From contig NZ_JABACJ020000017.1 in assembly GCF_012524165.2 (NCBI RefSeq), positions 43,743 through 107,742 of the forward strand: a stretch of 64,000 nucleotides of DNA, given 5' to 3'. The notes below the pieces were generated by a model. The model was given only the letters and a program-made list of their open reading frames with translations. It was not told where the DNA came from and searched no databases. Below, one piece after another: positions 50,991 to 60,472 of the stretch (the first letter of the stretch is position 1; every line of letters begins with the position of its first letter). A program made the position numbers and the translations under genes. Origin of the DNA: Faecalicatena faecalis. Lineage in GTDB: Bacteria; Bacillota; Clostridia; Lachnospirales; Lachnospiraceae.

Positions 50991-51020
50991 TTGAAAGATA
51001 TGGAACGCGTTCCATATAAT
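50991..51020 (+). promoter_or_regulatory. Promoter 2 with perfect LacI operator between -35 and -10
   Basis: TTGAAA (50991-50996) and TATAAT (51015-51020) are 18 bases apart. The 18-bp perfect palindrome TATGGAACGCGTTCCATA (50999-51016) fills the spacer, so bound repressor would exclude polymerase. The central CG is typical of LacI-family sites. About 240 bases of untranslated leader follow, including a TGAACTATTTATGA direct repeat near 51211-51239. Confidence 0.8.
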
Positions 51021-51261
51021 GTAAACTAGGAATATGATGAACCATTTTACGGAACATAGCCTGACAGCAAGACCGGGATAAATTTCGTTAGTGGTCATTA
51101 TATAGATTCCGTATAAAAGGCTTGGCTGGAGCCTGCAAGCGATTGTCTGAATAATCACCGGTGGAGACATAGCAAAGCGTGCAAGAGCCAGAACAAAGAA
51201 TACGGGACAGGTGAACTATTTATGATGAACTATTTATGAATTGGTTAAAAGGAGGAGAAGG

Positions 51262-52491
51262 ATGAAGAAGAGAATTCTCAGTATCATGCTTGCAGTGGCA
51301 ATGATAGGGACAATGGTTGTAGGATGCGGTTCAAAAGAGGATAAGAAAGCGTCCAAGGGGGACGGCAACAGCATTACGGTATTGGTTGAAAGCGGTTCAC
51401 CGGCAGAGGCGCTGGCAAAAGAGACCGCAGAGGCATTCGAGAAAGAGACCGGATGCAAGGTAGTAATTGATGCAGTTGCTTATACCGGAATGTACGATAA
51501 GTTGTCCACAGAGATTAAGGCAAAACAGGCGGCCCATGATGTGGCATGTATGGACGTTGTCTGGCTGGCAGCATTTGCAGATGCGATTGAGGCAGTAAAT
51601 GATGCAGATACCAGCGATTTTCTTCCTACCCTGCAGGAGAGTGGAACAATCGATGGAAATCTTCTCGGATATCCGATGTGGGTAAATGCAAAAATCCTGA
51701 TTTATAGAAAAGACTTAATTCCAGAGGAAAAGGTTCCAAAGACATGGGAAGAGTATCAGGCCCTTGCAAAAGAATTGAAAACAGATGATATGTATGGAAC
51801 GACCGTGTTCGGCAGCGGTTCAGATGCAGTATGCTCCTTCCTGGATTTTGCATGTCAGGCCGGCGCAGAAGGCCTTGTGTTTGATGAAGAAGGCAATGTA
51901 AATATTACCGATAAAGCATATGTCGATGCCCTGAACTTCATGGTTGAGAATGCGAACGCTGATTATACTCCAGCAGATTCTCTTTCTACAGCAGCGACAG
52001 AGTCTCAGGAGCTGTTCACAAACGAAAAGGTTGCTATGCAGTTGAACTGGAGTCATCAGTATCCGGCAGCAGTAGAAGCACTTGGCGCGGATAAAGTTGG
52101 ATGCGCACCGATGATCGCTGGCAGTGCAGGTATTGGAGCAACGACTGGTCCATGGTATGAATGTGTTATGAAGAATTCCGAAAATAAAGAAATGGCGAAA
52201 AAGTATGTAGAGTTTATGTATGCTCACAATGAAGACTATATGAACCTTACTTTAAAAATCGCAGGAAGAACTTCTGTTTATGAGGAGGCCGGAAAAGAGG
52301 CTGGTAATGAACATACAACAGCAGTTCTGGATACTTTGAGTGCATCACAGTCACAGGCAAGACCTATGGTAACGACCTGGTCTCAGATTGAAGAGGTCCT
52401 GACAGGGGTTGTGGAATCCTGTTTAGGCGGAGCAGATGTCAATGAGACATTAGAATCAGCAAAGACTGAAATTGAGGCAATTGGGAAGTAA
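51262..52491 (+). CDS. Extracellular sugar-binding lipoprotein of a CUT1 ABC importer
   Basis: The 409-residue family 1 solute-binding protein has a lipoprotein signal (ILSIMLAVAMIGTMVVGCGS; Cys acylated) followed by SITVLVESGSPAEALAKETA and the usual two-lobe fold. ATG 51262 follows AAAGGAGGAG. It would capture an oligosaccharide outside the cell and pass it to the two permeases downstream. A hairpin after the gene probably keeps its mRNA level above that of the permeases. No ATP-binding protein is encoded here, as is usual for CUT1 systems that share an MsmK-type ATPase. Confidence 0.93.
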   Translation: MKKRILSIMLAVAMIGTMVVGCGSKEDKKASKGDGNSITVLVESGSPAEALAKETAEAFEKETGCKVVIDAVAYTGMYDKLSTEIKAKQAAHDVACMDVVWLAAFADAIEAVNDADTSDFLPTLQESGTIDGNLLGYPMWVNAKILIYRKDLIPEEKVPKTWEEYQALAKELKTDDMYGTTVFGSGSDAVCSFLDFACQAGAEGLVFDEEGNVNITDKAYVDALNFMVENANADYTPADSLSTAATESQELFTNEKVAMQLNWSHQYPAAVEALGADKVGCAPMIAGSAGIGATTGPWYECVMKNSENKEMAKKYVEFMYAHNEDYMNLTLKIAGRTSVYEEAGKEAGNEHTTAVLDTLSASQSQARPMVTTWSQIEEVLTGVVESCLGGADVNETLESAKTEIEAIGK

Positions 52492-52537
52492 TTTACAAGT
52501 AGTCAAGAGAGCAAGTTGAAACAGAGGAAATAATCAT

Positions 52538-52590
52538 CAGAGGGGATTACAGAAGGTTTTATAGAACATCTGGAATCCCCCTCTGTTTAA
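52538..52590 (+). terminator. Intra-operon hairpin after the binding-protein gene
   Basis: CAGAGGGGATT and AATCCCCCTCTG pair over about 11 bases around a 24-base loop, followed by a weak T tract (TTT then A-rich). It would lower read-through into the permease genes or protect the upstream mRNA. Confidence 0.65.
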
Positions 52591-52608
52591 AAAAGGTGGT
52601 TAGCAGGA

Positions 52609-53493
52609 ATGAGATTAATTTCAAGAAAGACCTTACTATTATTCTTTCTGCCAGGCGCAGTATTTATGGGTGCATTTCTAATATATCCGATTATTACAAT
52701 GGTATTTGACAGTTTCTATGAAATTGGGATTACTGGTGATAAGACATTTATCGGTTTAGAAAACTATATCCATGCATTTACAGCCGGCGGGTTTTTAAAA
52801 CAATTAAAGAATACATTGATTTATATCGTAGTAGCCGTAGGAATTGAGACGGTGATGGGTTTACTATTTGCATTGTTTTTTGAATTAGATTATAAAGGCA
52901 GCAAAATCATACGTTCATTTATGATGGCTCCTCTTATGATAGCACCGCTGGTTGCGGGACTTACCTGGAAATTAATGATGAGCTCTAGCTTCGGAATCGT
53001 CAATGAACTTCTGACAAGAGTTGGCATCTTATCTAGCAGCGCAGATATTCTCTGGCTCGCGGACGAAAAATGGTCTTTGTTGGCATGCTGTATCGCGGAT
53101 ATCTGGCTTACGACACCCTTTATGATGCTGATGATATTGGCTGGGCTGCAGGGTCTGGATTCCAGTATGATAGAAGCTGCTAAGATAGATGGTGCTAATA
53201 TGCTGCAACAGGTGTTTACGATTAAGCTTCCGGTCATCAAACCAGTTTTGCTGACTGCGCTTTCTGTAAGAATCATTGATGCTGCCAGAACCTTTGATAT
53301 CATCTGGGCAATGACAGAAGGCGGCCCGAATAGTTCTTCCGAGACGATCAGTATCATTATCTACAAGACTCTAGCACGATATAATAACATTGGCTATGCA
53401 AGTGCGATGGCGGTTGTATTTATTGCCGTATTAGTCATATTTACGCTGGTATTCATGCAGAGCCTGTGGAACCCGAAGAAAAAGAGCAGTTAG
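52609..53493 (+). CDS. CUT1 sugar permease, MalF-type
   Basis: The 294-residue protein has six predicted membrane helices, beginning LLLFFLPGAVFMGAFLIYPI. The EAA loop with MIEAAKIDGANMLQQVFTIK (residues 186-205) docks the ATPase. It pairs with the MalG-type permease that follows 28 bases later. GGTGGTTAGCAGGA precedes the ATG. Confidence 0.92.
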   Translation: MRLISRKTLLLFFLPGAVFMGAFLIYPIITMVFDSFYEIGITGDKTFIGLENYIHAFTAGGFLKQLKNTLIYIVVAVGIETVMGLLFALFFELDYKGSKIIRSFMMAPLMIAPLVAGLTWKLMMSSSFGIVNELLTRVGILSSSADILWLADEKWSLLACCIADIWLTTPFMMLMILAGLQGLDSSMIEAAKIDGANMLQQVFTIKLPVIKPVLLTALSVRIIDAARTFDIIWAMTEGGPNSSSETISIIIYKTLARYNNIGYASAMAVVFIAVLVIFTLVFMQSLWNPKKKSS

Positions 53494-53521
53494 GCAGTTG
53501 GCTTGATAGGAGGCGAAGAAA

Positions 53522-54352
53522 GTGAAGAAAAAAGGCGAAATCGGAAAAAAGCTGGGGATCATTTTATCAGTGATTCTCACCGTATTCTGGCTTTTCCCAT
53601 ACATATATGTAATTTGTTGCTCGTTTAAACCGGGATCAGAAGTCATTGCAGTCCCGCCAAGCTTTTTCCCAAAAGTATTCTCTGTAGAAAATTTTTCGGA
53701 CTTACTTGGAAGAATGGATGCCCTGAAGTTTTTGATGAACAGCTTGACCGTTTCACTGGTAAGCACCGTCATTGCATTGATTTTGGGCTCTCTTGCAGCG
53801 TATGCAATACAGCGTTCAGGTGCAAAATTATCGATTGTATTAGTTGTTTTAGTTCTGTGCCTGAAAATGATTCCTACATCCAGTATTGTGGTCCCGATCT
53901 ATGAACTGATCTGTAATCTGGGGCTATATGATACAAAGATCGCTCTGATTATCGTATATGCGGCAATCAATATGCCATTCGTCATGTGGACGATGTTGAG
54001 TTTTTATGAGGGAATTCCGACGACATTGGATGAAGCCGCTTTTGTGGACGGAGCAAGTAGTTTACAGACATTTCGGAAGGTGATCTTGCCGATCTGTAAG
54101 CCGGGACTGGCAACGGCATTCATATTTACCTTGTTCCTTGCATGGAATGATTTCCTTGTAGCATTATTGCTGACAAGCACGAATGCAAAGACATTTACAG
54201 TCGGTTTGGCAGGCTTTTTATCAGCATACAATCTGGATCTGGGACCAATGTGTGCAGGAGCGTTTTTATTTAGTTTCCCAGTAATGATTATTTCTCTTGC
54301 AGCTCAGAAATATATTGTGCAGGGTATGACTGCCGGAGCTGTGAAAGGTTAG
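53522..54352 (+). CDS. CUT1 sugar permease, MalG-type
   Basis: The 276-residue protein has six membrane helices and the EAA loop LDEAAFVDGASSLQTFRKVI (residues 177-196). It starts with GTG 53522 after AGGAGG. The Arg/Lys-rich N-terminus is cytoplasmic. Together with the MalF-type subunit it forms the channel for the sugar. Confidence 0.92.
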   Translation: MKKKGEIGKKLGIILSVILTVFWLFPYIYVICCSFKPGSEVIAVPPSFFPKVFSVENFSDLLGRMDALKFLMNSLTVSLVSTVIALILGSLAAYAIQRSGAKLSIVLVVLVLCLKMIPTSSIVVPIYELICNLGLYDTKIALIIVYAAINMPFVMWTMLSFYEGIPTTLDEAAFVDGASSLQTFRKVILPICKPGLATAFIFTLFLAWNDFLVALLLTSTNAKTFTVGLAGFLSAYNLDLGPMCAGAFLFSFPVMIISLAAQKYIVQGMTAGAVKG

Positions 54353-54369
54353 CAGTATGGAGGAGTCTT

Positions 54370-55854
54370 ATGTCCAGAGAATTAATGCAACAGAATATTG
54401 AAAAGGCTCAGCGTGAGATAGAACGTAGAAAAAAAACGGTAGAGGATGGGAAAATGCGTCAGCACTATCATTTTATGCCGCAGACAGGATGGATGAATGA
54501 TCCCAATGGTCTGATCTACTACAAAGGAAAATATCATCTTTTCTTCCAGTATAATCCATATCATGGTTTCTGGGATGCGATGCATTGGGGACATGCGGTC
54601 AGCGAGGACATGCTTCATTGGGAATATATGCCGCTTGCTCTTGCTCCGAGTGAAGCATATGATTATCATCAGAAGGGCGGATGTTTTTCAGGAAGCGCGA
54701 TTGAACATGATGGCAGACTGTTTTTGATGTATACGGGAACGACCAACGAAGGAAATGGTTACGAGCAGACGCAGTGCATTGCATACAGTGAAGATGGAAT
54801 ACATTTTGAAAAGTACGAAGGAAATCCGGTAATTACTGCACCGGAGGGAATTCTGGGCTCTCAGTTCCGTGACCCTAAGGTATGGAAGCATGAAGATACG
54901 TTTTACATGGTATGCGGAGCAAGCCGCGACGGGAAAGCACAGGCATTGCTTTACAGGTCGGATGACATGTTCCATTGGAATTTCTTCAATGTGCTGGCTG
55001 AGAGCCGGGGAGAATGGGGACATATGTGGGAGTGCCCTGATTTTTACCCGTTGGGGGATAAATATGTCCTGACCTTTTCACCGATGGGGGCGGGGGAACA
55101 TACCTCCATGTATCTGGTAGGTGATTTTGACTATGAAACAGGTAAGTTCAATTATCATGTGACTGGCGAGATGGACTGGGGATTCGATTACTATGCACCA
55201 CAGTCCTTCCTGACCCCGGATGGAAGAAGAATTGTCATTGCCTGGGCCAACGAATGGGAATGGATGCCGTTGTTCAAAGACTGGGGGCCGACCTATAAGG
55301 AAGGCTGGTGCGGCTTCTTCAATCTTCCAAGAGAAGTGCGCATGACGGAGGACAGCACATTACAGTTTCTGCCGATTGTGGAAACAGAAAGCCTGCGGAA
55401 GGATTCTGAAATTCTGGATTATTTTGTCGTTACCGAAGAGGAAAAAGATCTGAAGGCCGGAGATGGTGTGGCGTTTGAATTGAAGATGAAGGTCGATCTT
55501 GAAAAAACGGATGCGGATAGGTTAGAATTGACCTTACGCTGTGGTGACGGGAAGAAAACGGTCTGTCTGTTTGATTTTAGAAATGCGGAGATGAGCGTGG
55601 ACCGAAACGAAGCGGATGGTTGGAGCAGAGGAATCTCAAGAAGTACGATGTTCCTGAAAGGGAAGAAGGAACTGGATATTCATATCTTTTCAGACCAAAG
55701 CTCACTGGAGATATTTACAGACAGATATCAAAATAATCATTCCAGCAATATATTTGCAGGAGATGCACAAAATCAGCTTAAAATCTGTGCATACGGCGGT
55801 AGTGTAGTGATTAAAGACTATGAGGCCTATGGAATGCAGGAGTGTATTAGATAG
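54370..55854 (+). CDS. GH32 beta-fructofuranosidase, cytoplasmic
   Basis: The 494-residue enzyme has the GH32 nucleophile motif GWMNDPNGLIYYKGKYHLFF, the transition-state FRDPKVW and the acid/base MWECPDFYPL. A C-terminal beta-sandwich completes it. It hydrolyses fructosyl bonds in sucrose, inulobiose or short fructans. No signal peptide is present, so it acts on imported sugar. GGAGG precedes the ATG at 54370. Operon position right after the permeases and before GH91 suggests it converts the GH91 product to fructose. Confidence 0.93.
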   Translation: MSRELMQQNIEKAQREIERRKKTVEDGKMRQHYHFMPQTGWMNDPNGLIYYKGKYHLFFQYNPYHGFWDAMHWGHAVSEDMLHWEYMPLALAPSEAYDYHQKGGCFSGSAIEHDGRLFLMYTGTTNEGNGYEQTQCIAYSEDGIHFEKYEGNPVITAPEGILGSQFRDPKVWKHEDTFYMVCGASRDGKAQALLYRSDDMFHWNFFNVLAESRGEWGHMWECPDFYPLGDKYVLTFSPMGAGEHTSMYLVGDFDYETGKFNYHVTGEMDWGFDYYAPQSFLTPDGRRIVIAWANEWEWMPLFKDWGPTYKEGWCGFFNLPREVRMTEDSTLQFLPIVETESLRKDSEILDYFVVTEEEKDLKAGDGVAFELKMKVDLEKTDADRLELTLRCGDGKKTVCLFDFRNAEMSVDRNEADGWSRGISRSTMFLKGKKELDIHIFSDQSSLEIFTDRYQNNHSSNIFAGDAQNQLKICAYGGSVVIKDYEAYGMQECIR

Positions 55855-55906
55855 GGCATTTACGACAGAATGATGAGCGGGTTGACTTTATCAGGAGGAT
55901 GGATGA

Positions 55907-57262
55907 ATGGCTAGTAAAAATTATTATGATGTAACAGAATGGAAGATTGGTAATCCATATGAGGATATTGGTGAGGTAATCAATAGTATCATTGCAGATA
56001 TCAAAAGCAGGCAGACAGAACTGGATGTGAATGAAGGGGGAAAACCGGGCGCCGTAATCTATATCCCGTCCGGGGATTATCATCTTCGCACACAGGTGGT
56101 GATAGACATCAGCTATTTGAAGATTATGGGGGCTGGGCATGGATTTATCTCGTCCAGCATCCGCTTTAACATTCCGCAGAATGAGTGGGCAGAGCTTCAT
56201 GATTTGTGGCCGGGAGGGAGCCGTATACTTGTGGACCTTATGCCAGAAGCAGGAGGCGAGGAAGCAAAAGGGGCTGCATTTTACGTGGAGCGCAGCGGAG
56301 ATCCACGAATCAGCTCAGTGGAATTTGAGAACTTCTGTATTGACGGACTTCATTTTGTGGATGATGGGCTTGGAAAAGCTGAGCCGGAGAATACTTATAC
56401 AAACGGAAAGACAGGGATTTATATAGCGGGAGCACAGGATTCCTTTCGGATTACAGGCATGGGGTTTGTGTATTTGGAACATGGAATTACGATTTATGAT
56501 GCAGATGCATTATCTATCCATGACAATTTTATTGCTGAATGTGGAAACTGTATTGAACTGCGGGGGTCGGGCCAGGCATCCAAAATAACAGATAACCTTA
56601 TGGGAGCCGGTTATAAAGGCTATTCTATTTTTGCACAGAATTTTGGCGGACTTTTGGTCACAGCAAACAATATTTTCCCTCGGGGAACAAGTAGTGTTCA
56701 CTTTGACAGTGTGGCGCGGTCTTCCATTACCAGTAACAGGTTCCATTCCTTCTATCCCGGCATGTTGGTGTTTGAAGGCAGTTGTTCGGAGAATCTGGTT
56801 TCATCCAATCACTTTTTACGGGATCATGAACCATGGCCTCCGATGCAGGGACTGGATAATGGGCTGGATGATCTGTTCGGACTTTTGAATATCAGTGGAG
56901 ACCATAATTCCATCGTTTCAAATCACATTTCGGAGACCATAGGGACACAGTATATCAAGCCGGAAGGAGCAAGGCCTGTTATCATTCATGTTGTCTCTGG
57001 GAAGGGAAATCATATTTCCAACAACCATATCGTTGCGACAACTGAAACAGCGGGAGAACAAAATGATGGAGCCGCTTCTTGCTTTTCCGCACAGGTAGGA
57101 GCTTTACTGACGACGGATAGATTGGCAGAGCTTGAAGTGACAACCGTTCTTGTGGAGAAAGAGGCGGTTCAGAATACCGTACTCGATTCAGGAAGTGAGA
57201 CACAGGTCATAATAGATAAGACGGTAAATGCATTTAGGGGAACTCCTGTGCCTGGAGTATAA
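55907..57262 (+). CDS. GH91 inulin fructotransferase / difructose-anhydride hydrolase-like enzyme
   Basis: The 451-residue protein is a right-handed parallel beta-helix with the start YYDVTEWKIGNPYEDIGEVI and ADIKSRQTELDVNEGG, typical of family GH91. In studied inulin fructotransferases an Asp and a Glu eleven residues apart are catalytic; here D206 and E217 (DNFIAECGNCIE) keep that spacing. Secreted relatives convert inulin to difructose anhydride; this one has no signal peptide. Together with an importer and GH32 it more likely opens imported difructose anhydride to inulobiose. Product type (I or III) cannot be told from sequence. GGAGG precedes the ATG. Confidence 0.85.
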   Translation: MASKNYYDVTEWKIGNPYEDIGEVINSIIADIKSRQTELDVNEGGKPGAVIYIPSGDYHLRTQVVIDISYLKIMGAGHGFISSSIRFNIPQNEWAELHDLWPGGSRILVDLMPEAGGEEAKGAAFYVERSGDPRISSVEFENFCIDGLHFVDDGLGKAEPENTYTNGKTGIYIAGAQDSFRITGMGFVYLEHGITIYDADALSIHDNFIAECGNCIELRGSGQASKITDNLMGAGYKGYSIFAQNFGGLLVTANNIFPRGTSSVHFDSVARSSITSNRFHSFYPGMLVFEGSCSENLVSSNHFLRDHEPWPPMQGLDNGLDDLFGLLNISGDHNSIVSNHISETIGTQYIKPEGARPVIIHVVSGKGNHISNNHIVATTETAGEQNDGAASCFSAQVGALLTTDRLAELEVTTVLVEKEAVQNTVLDSGSETQVIIDKTVNAFRGTPVPGV

Positions 57263-57290
57263 GTTGTTTTGAGTAAATAAGATGAAAAAA

Positions 57291-57352
57291 GTCCTCCGAT
57301 GAGTTAGGAATGTACAATATACATTCGACTCATCGGAGGATTTCTCTTTTTT
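57291..57352. terminator. Terminator of the sugar operon
   Basis: TCCTCCGATGAGT pairs with ACTCATCGGAGGA (13 bp) around a 23-base loop, followed by TTTCTCTTTTTT. A run of A on the other side allows termination of the convergent regulator transcript too. Confidence 0.9.
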
Positions 57353-57436
57353 ATTTTCCACAGTTTAGTCCATATAAAGAGAACAGCAGATCTTTTCTGG
57401 TAAAGTTTTTCATAAACCTATCCTTCTAATGAAAGT

Positions 57437-58099
57437 TTATAATGTGCCGGGGGGAGTCAGCAGCTCTTCCAAATCCTTCCGCTTGAGTATTGTGATCCGT
57501 CCATAAGCTACAGCGATGATACCGTTTCGTTTCCACTCATTTAATACTTTGTTGACGGTCACCCGGTTCAGACCTAGGATCAGAGCGAGATCCTCCTGGG
57601 TATAAGGAATGCTGGATGCTGTGACACCACGGTCCCGGTCCGGGTGTTTTGTCTCATGCAGCAGAAGACTTGCGATTTTCTGATAGCGGTCATAAAGTGT
57701 GACTCGCCGCAGCTGTTCCGTCAAATGGTTGCAAGTATTTGACAGCAACTGAAGCATGATCTTCATCAATTCCTCTGATTCTGCCATATAGGAATATAAA
57801 TGTTCCAAGTCACACACAAAGAGTTCAACATCTGTGACAGAAGCCACAGAGACCGGACGTACACACTGGGATAAAAAGGAGGACTCTCCGAATATCCTGC
57901 CTTTTTCAATGATTTCATATGTGAGCTCTTTCCCAGTATTTGTTATGTAATAAGCGCGGACACGTCCTTTACGTATAAAATAAATTCCATCTGCTATTTC
58001 ACCCTGCAGATAAATGGCCTCATTTGGCCGATAGGTATGGAGCCGTCCTGCCTGTTCAAAGCAGGGGGTGAGATGTTCGGGAATTTTAATTTGATTCAT
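57437..58099 (-). CDS. Crp/Fnr-family transcriptional regulator
   Basis: The 220-residue protein has a cyclic-nucleotide-binding-like domain (YRPNEAIYLQGEIADGIYFI) and a C-terminal winged helix (YTQEDLALILGLNRVTVNKV). No Cys cluster for an Fe-S centre is evident, so it is not a classical Fnr. ATG 58099 follows AAGGAAG. It is divergent from a MATE pump gene, and a palindrome lies between them, so it may control that pump. Confidence 0.88.
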   Translation of the reverse strand: MNQIKIPEHLTPCFEQAGRLHTYRPNEAIYLQGEIADGIYFIRKGRVRAYYITNTGKELTYEIIEKGRIFGESSFLSQCVRPVSVASVTDVELFVCDLEHLYSYMAESEELMKIMLQLLSNTCNHLTEQLRRVTLYDRYQKIASLLLHETKHPDRDRGVTASSIPYTQEDLALILGLNRVTVNKVLNEWKRNGIIAVAYGRITILKRKDLEELLTPPGTL

Positions 58100-58195
58100 A
58101 AGCTTCCTTCTTTCAAAAGAGTATACCAAAAGTGTTCGTTAGATAAAATCGTAAAAAAGTATACCGTAAAAGTATATCATTTTTTCTGTCAAAAT

Positions 58196-58211
58196 TGTAG
58201 CCTTGGCTACA
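58196..58211. promoter_or_regulatory. Palindrome between the Crp/Fnr and MATE genes
   Basis: TGTAGCCTTGGCTACA has perfect 7-bp arms and a 2-base centre. It lies between divergent genes, 78 bases from the MATE start. It is not a CRP or Fnr consensus box, but the position suits an operator for the regulator. Confidence 0.45.
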
Positions 58212-58288
58212 GAAAAATTGTCAGAGTTCTGTTTTAATAGATTTCACAAAAAGGTGGGGACCATGAAAAGGAAGGATGAGAGTTTATT

Positions 58289-59641
58289 ATGAAACAAATT
58301 TCTTTAACAGAGGGGAATGTATGGAAGGTATTACTGCGTTTTTCTATTCCATTTGTACTTGCAAATCTATTACAGGCACTTTATGGGGCAGTGGATCTGA
58401 TGGTGATTGGTGCATTTTGTTCGGCAGACAGTATTGCAGCCGTTTCTACAGGAACACAGGTGACACAGATTATTACCAGCTTGATTTCAGGACTGACGGT
58501 AGGGGGCACAATTCTAGTAGCAAAATATACCGGGATGGGAAAATTAGAAAAGGTCGCGTCTGCCATTAGTACGACTATTCTGTGCTTTGCACTATTTTCC
58601 GTGGTACTGACGATCGTGATCGCCGGGGCTGTTTCACCGATTTTGAATTTATTGCAGGTGCCTGCGTCATCGATGACAGAAGCATACAGATATATCCTGA
58701 TTTGTAGTACAGGAATTTTCTTTATTTGTGAGTATAATGCGTTGTGTGCAGTTTTAAGAGGGTATGGAGATTCTGTCAGCCCGCTTTTGTTTGCGGCTGC
58801 AGCTTGTGTATGCAATGTGATCGGGGATATCTATACGGTAGGGTATCTTCATATGGGAGCAGCAGGAACAGCGCTGGCCACAGTCTTTTCACAGGGAGTC
58901 AGTATGATTCTTGCGTTTTTCTATCTGCGTCGGCGAAGCTGGCCTTTTGGAATCGCGCTGCGCGGATTGAAGATGGAAAGAGGGCTGTTCAAGGAACTGG
59001 TCAGCGTGGGTGTACCCGTGTCTTTTCAGGAATGCATGGTGCGTGTCTCTTTTCTTTACCTGACTGCGATCATTAATAGTTTTGGAGTGTATGCGGCTTC
59101 CGCAGTGGGGATCGCAGGAAAATTTGATGTATTTGCCATGCTTCCGGGTACGTCCATTTCGGCGGCATTGACGGCACTGACAGCCCAAAATGTAGCAGCA
59201 GGAAAGCGGAATCGTGCCAGATGTTTTGTACGTTATGGGATTTCTATTTCTTTGGCGTGTGCTGCCGTCTTTTTCTTGTGGGCACAGTTCCATCCACAGT
59301 CTATGATCGGACTGTTTTCGAAAGACGCGCAGGTGGCAGCATGCGGAATTCGGTTTATGAAGACATGTAGTCTGGACTATCTGGCAGTGTCCGTATTATT
59401 TAGCTTGAATGCCTATCTGAATGGCTGTGAAAAGACTGTATTTACAATGCTGAATTGTTGTACCGGGGCATTGCTGATCCGGGTGCCGATTCTATTCTTC
59501 TTGGTTAGCAGAGGTGTGAAAAATCTGACCTACTATGGTCTGGTCTCACCGTTTTCTACAGTCATCATGATTGCAGTGATCGGCATTTATATGAGAAGAG
59601 CATCTGCTCCTGTAAAATATCAGCAGAGAGCGACGGTTTAA
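58289..59641 (+). CDS. MATE-family efflux transporter
   Basis: The 450-residue protein has about twelve membrane helices in two similar halves. The N-terminus (MKQISLTEGNVWKVLLRFSI, PFVLANLLQALYGAVDLMVI) and GTQVTQIITSLISGLTVGGT identify the multidrug and toxin extrusion family, DinF-like/NorM-like branch. It exchanges Na+ or H+ for cationic substrates. It is divergent from a Crp/Fnr-family regulator, and its 3' end is 120 bases before the TetR gene. Confidence 0.93.
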   Translation: MKQISLTEGNVWKVLLRFSIPFVLANLLQALYGAVDLMVIGAFCSADSIAAVSTGTQVTQIITSLISGLTVGGTILVAKYTGMGKLEKVASAISTTILCFALFSVVLTIVIAGAVSPILNLLQVPASSMTEAYRYILICSTGIFFICEYNALCAVLRGYGDSVSPLLFAAAACVCNVIGDIYTVGYLHMGAAGTALATVFSQGVSMILAFFYLRRRSWPFGIALRGLKMERGLFKELVSVGVPVSFQECMVRVSFLYLTAIINSFGVYAASAVGIAGKFDVFAMLPGTSISAALTALTAQNVAAGKRNRARCFVRYGISISLACAAVFFLWAQFHPQSMIGLFSKDAQVAACGIRFMKTCSLDYLAVSVLFSLNAYLNGCEKTVFTMLNCCTGALLIRVPILFFLVSRGVKNLTYYGLVSPFSTVIMIAVIGIYMRRASAPVKYQQRATV

Positions 59642-59685
59642 AATTACGGTTCACTCGGCAATGGAAAATAACTTTCATAAATGAA

Positions 59686-59733
59686 TTGACAAACATACTG
59701 ATGGTATGTATAATAAACATACCGTTAGTATGT
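59686..59733 (+). promoter_or_regulatory. Consensus promoter with two TetR-type operators
   Basis: TTGACA (59686-59691) and TATAAT (59709-59714) are perfect with a 17-base spacer. Operator 1, ACATACTGATGGTATGT (59693-59709), fills the spacer; operator 2, ACATACCGTTAGTATGT (59717-59733), covers the start site. Centres are 24 bases apart. This is a textbook autorepression layout for the TetR gene at 59764. Confidence 0.85.
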
Positions 59734-59763
59734 AAAATCAAAAGATGAAATGGGAGGCAGACA

Positions 59764-60417
59764 ATGGCAAGAAATAAGCATCCTGAGGAGACAAGGAATC
59801 TAATTATCGATACCGCGGCACGTCTTTTCATAGAGCATGGATATGAGCATACGTCTATTCAGGATATTATCAACCATTTAGGGGGATTAAGCAAAGGCGC
59901 TATTTATCATCATTTTAAGTCAAAAGAGGAGATTATGACTGCTGTGGCCGACAAGCTATATTCGAATACCGAGGCAGAGATGTATCGCATATGCAGCAGA
60001 AAGGATCTGAACGGAAGGGAAAAACTGAGTCAGCTTTTTTCAGCCTCATTGTCAAATCCTGCACAGGCAGAGATATTCAAGACTTCCATTGATATGCTGG
60101 ATAATCCACAGCTCCTTATCATTTATCTCCGTGATACGGTACAGAAGGATTCGACTCAGATGGTTCATAAGGTGATAGAGGAAGGACTTGTGGATGGATC
60201 AATCTGCACAGATTATCCGAAACAGCTGGCAGAGGTCTTGATGCTGCTTGGTGATATCTGGCTGAATCCGATGGTCTATAATTGTGAACCAGAAGAAATG
60301 CTGGAGAAGATTAAGTTTTATCAGCATTTGCTGCGGCTCCTTAATTTGGATATCATTACAGATGAGATGATTAGAAGTATAGAAGAATATGCAAATATAT
60401 ACAAGGATAATAGATAG
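59764..60417 (+). CDS. TetR-family repressor
   Basis: The 217-residue protein has an N-terminal helix-turn-helix (TRNLIIDTAARLFIEHGYEH, SKGAIYHHFKSKEEIM) and a helical ligand-binding domain. Two matching palindromes occupy its own promoter, and a third, weaker one lies in front of the MFS gene that follows. It therefore likely represses itself and the exporter until a compound binds. GGGAGG precedes the ATG. Confidence 0.93.
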   Translation: MARNKHPEETRNLIIDTAARLFIEHGYEHTSIQDIINHLGGLSKGAIYHHFKSKEEIMTAVADKLYSNTEAEMYRICSRKDLNGREKLSQLFSASLSNPAQAEIFKTSIDMLDNPQLLIIYLRDTVQKDSTQMVHKVIEEGLVDGSICTDYPKQLAEVLMLLGDIWLNPMVYNCEPEEMLEKIKFYQHLLRLLNLDIITDEMIRSIEEYANIYKDNR

Positions 60418-60472
60418 GTTCCTGTAAATGATTCTGTCCTGTAATTTCAGGGCAGATAATTTTTAAATATAT

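Noticed and set aside
50847..51170. Minus-strand open frames over the sugar-operon control region
   Set aside because: They run antisense through two promoters and operators and do not resemble any protein.
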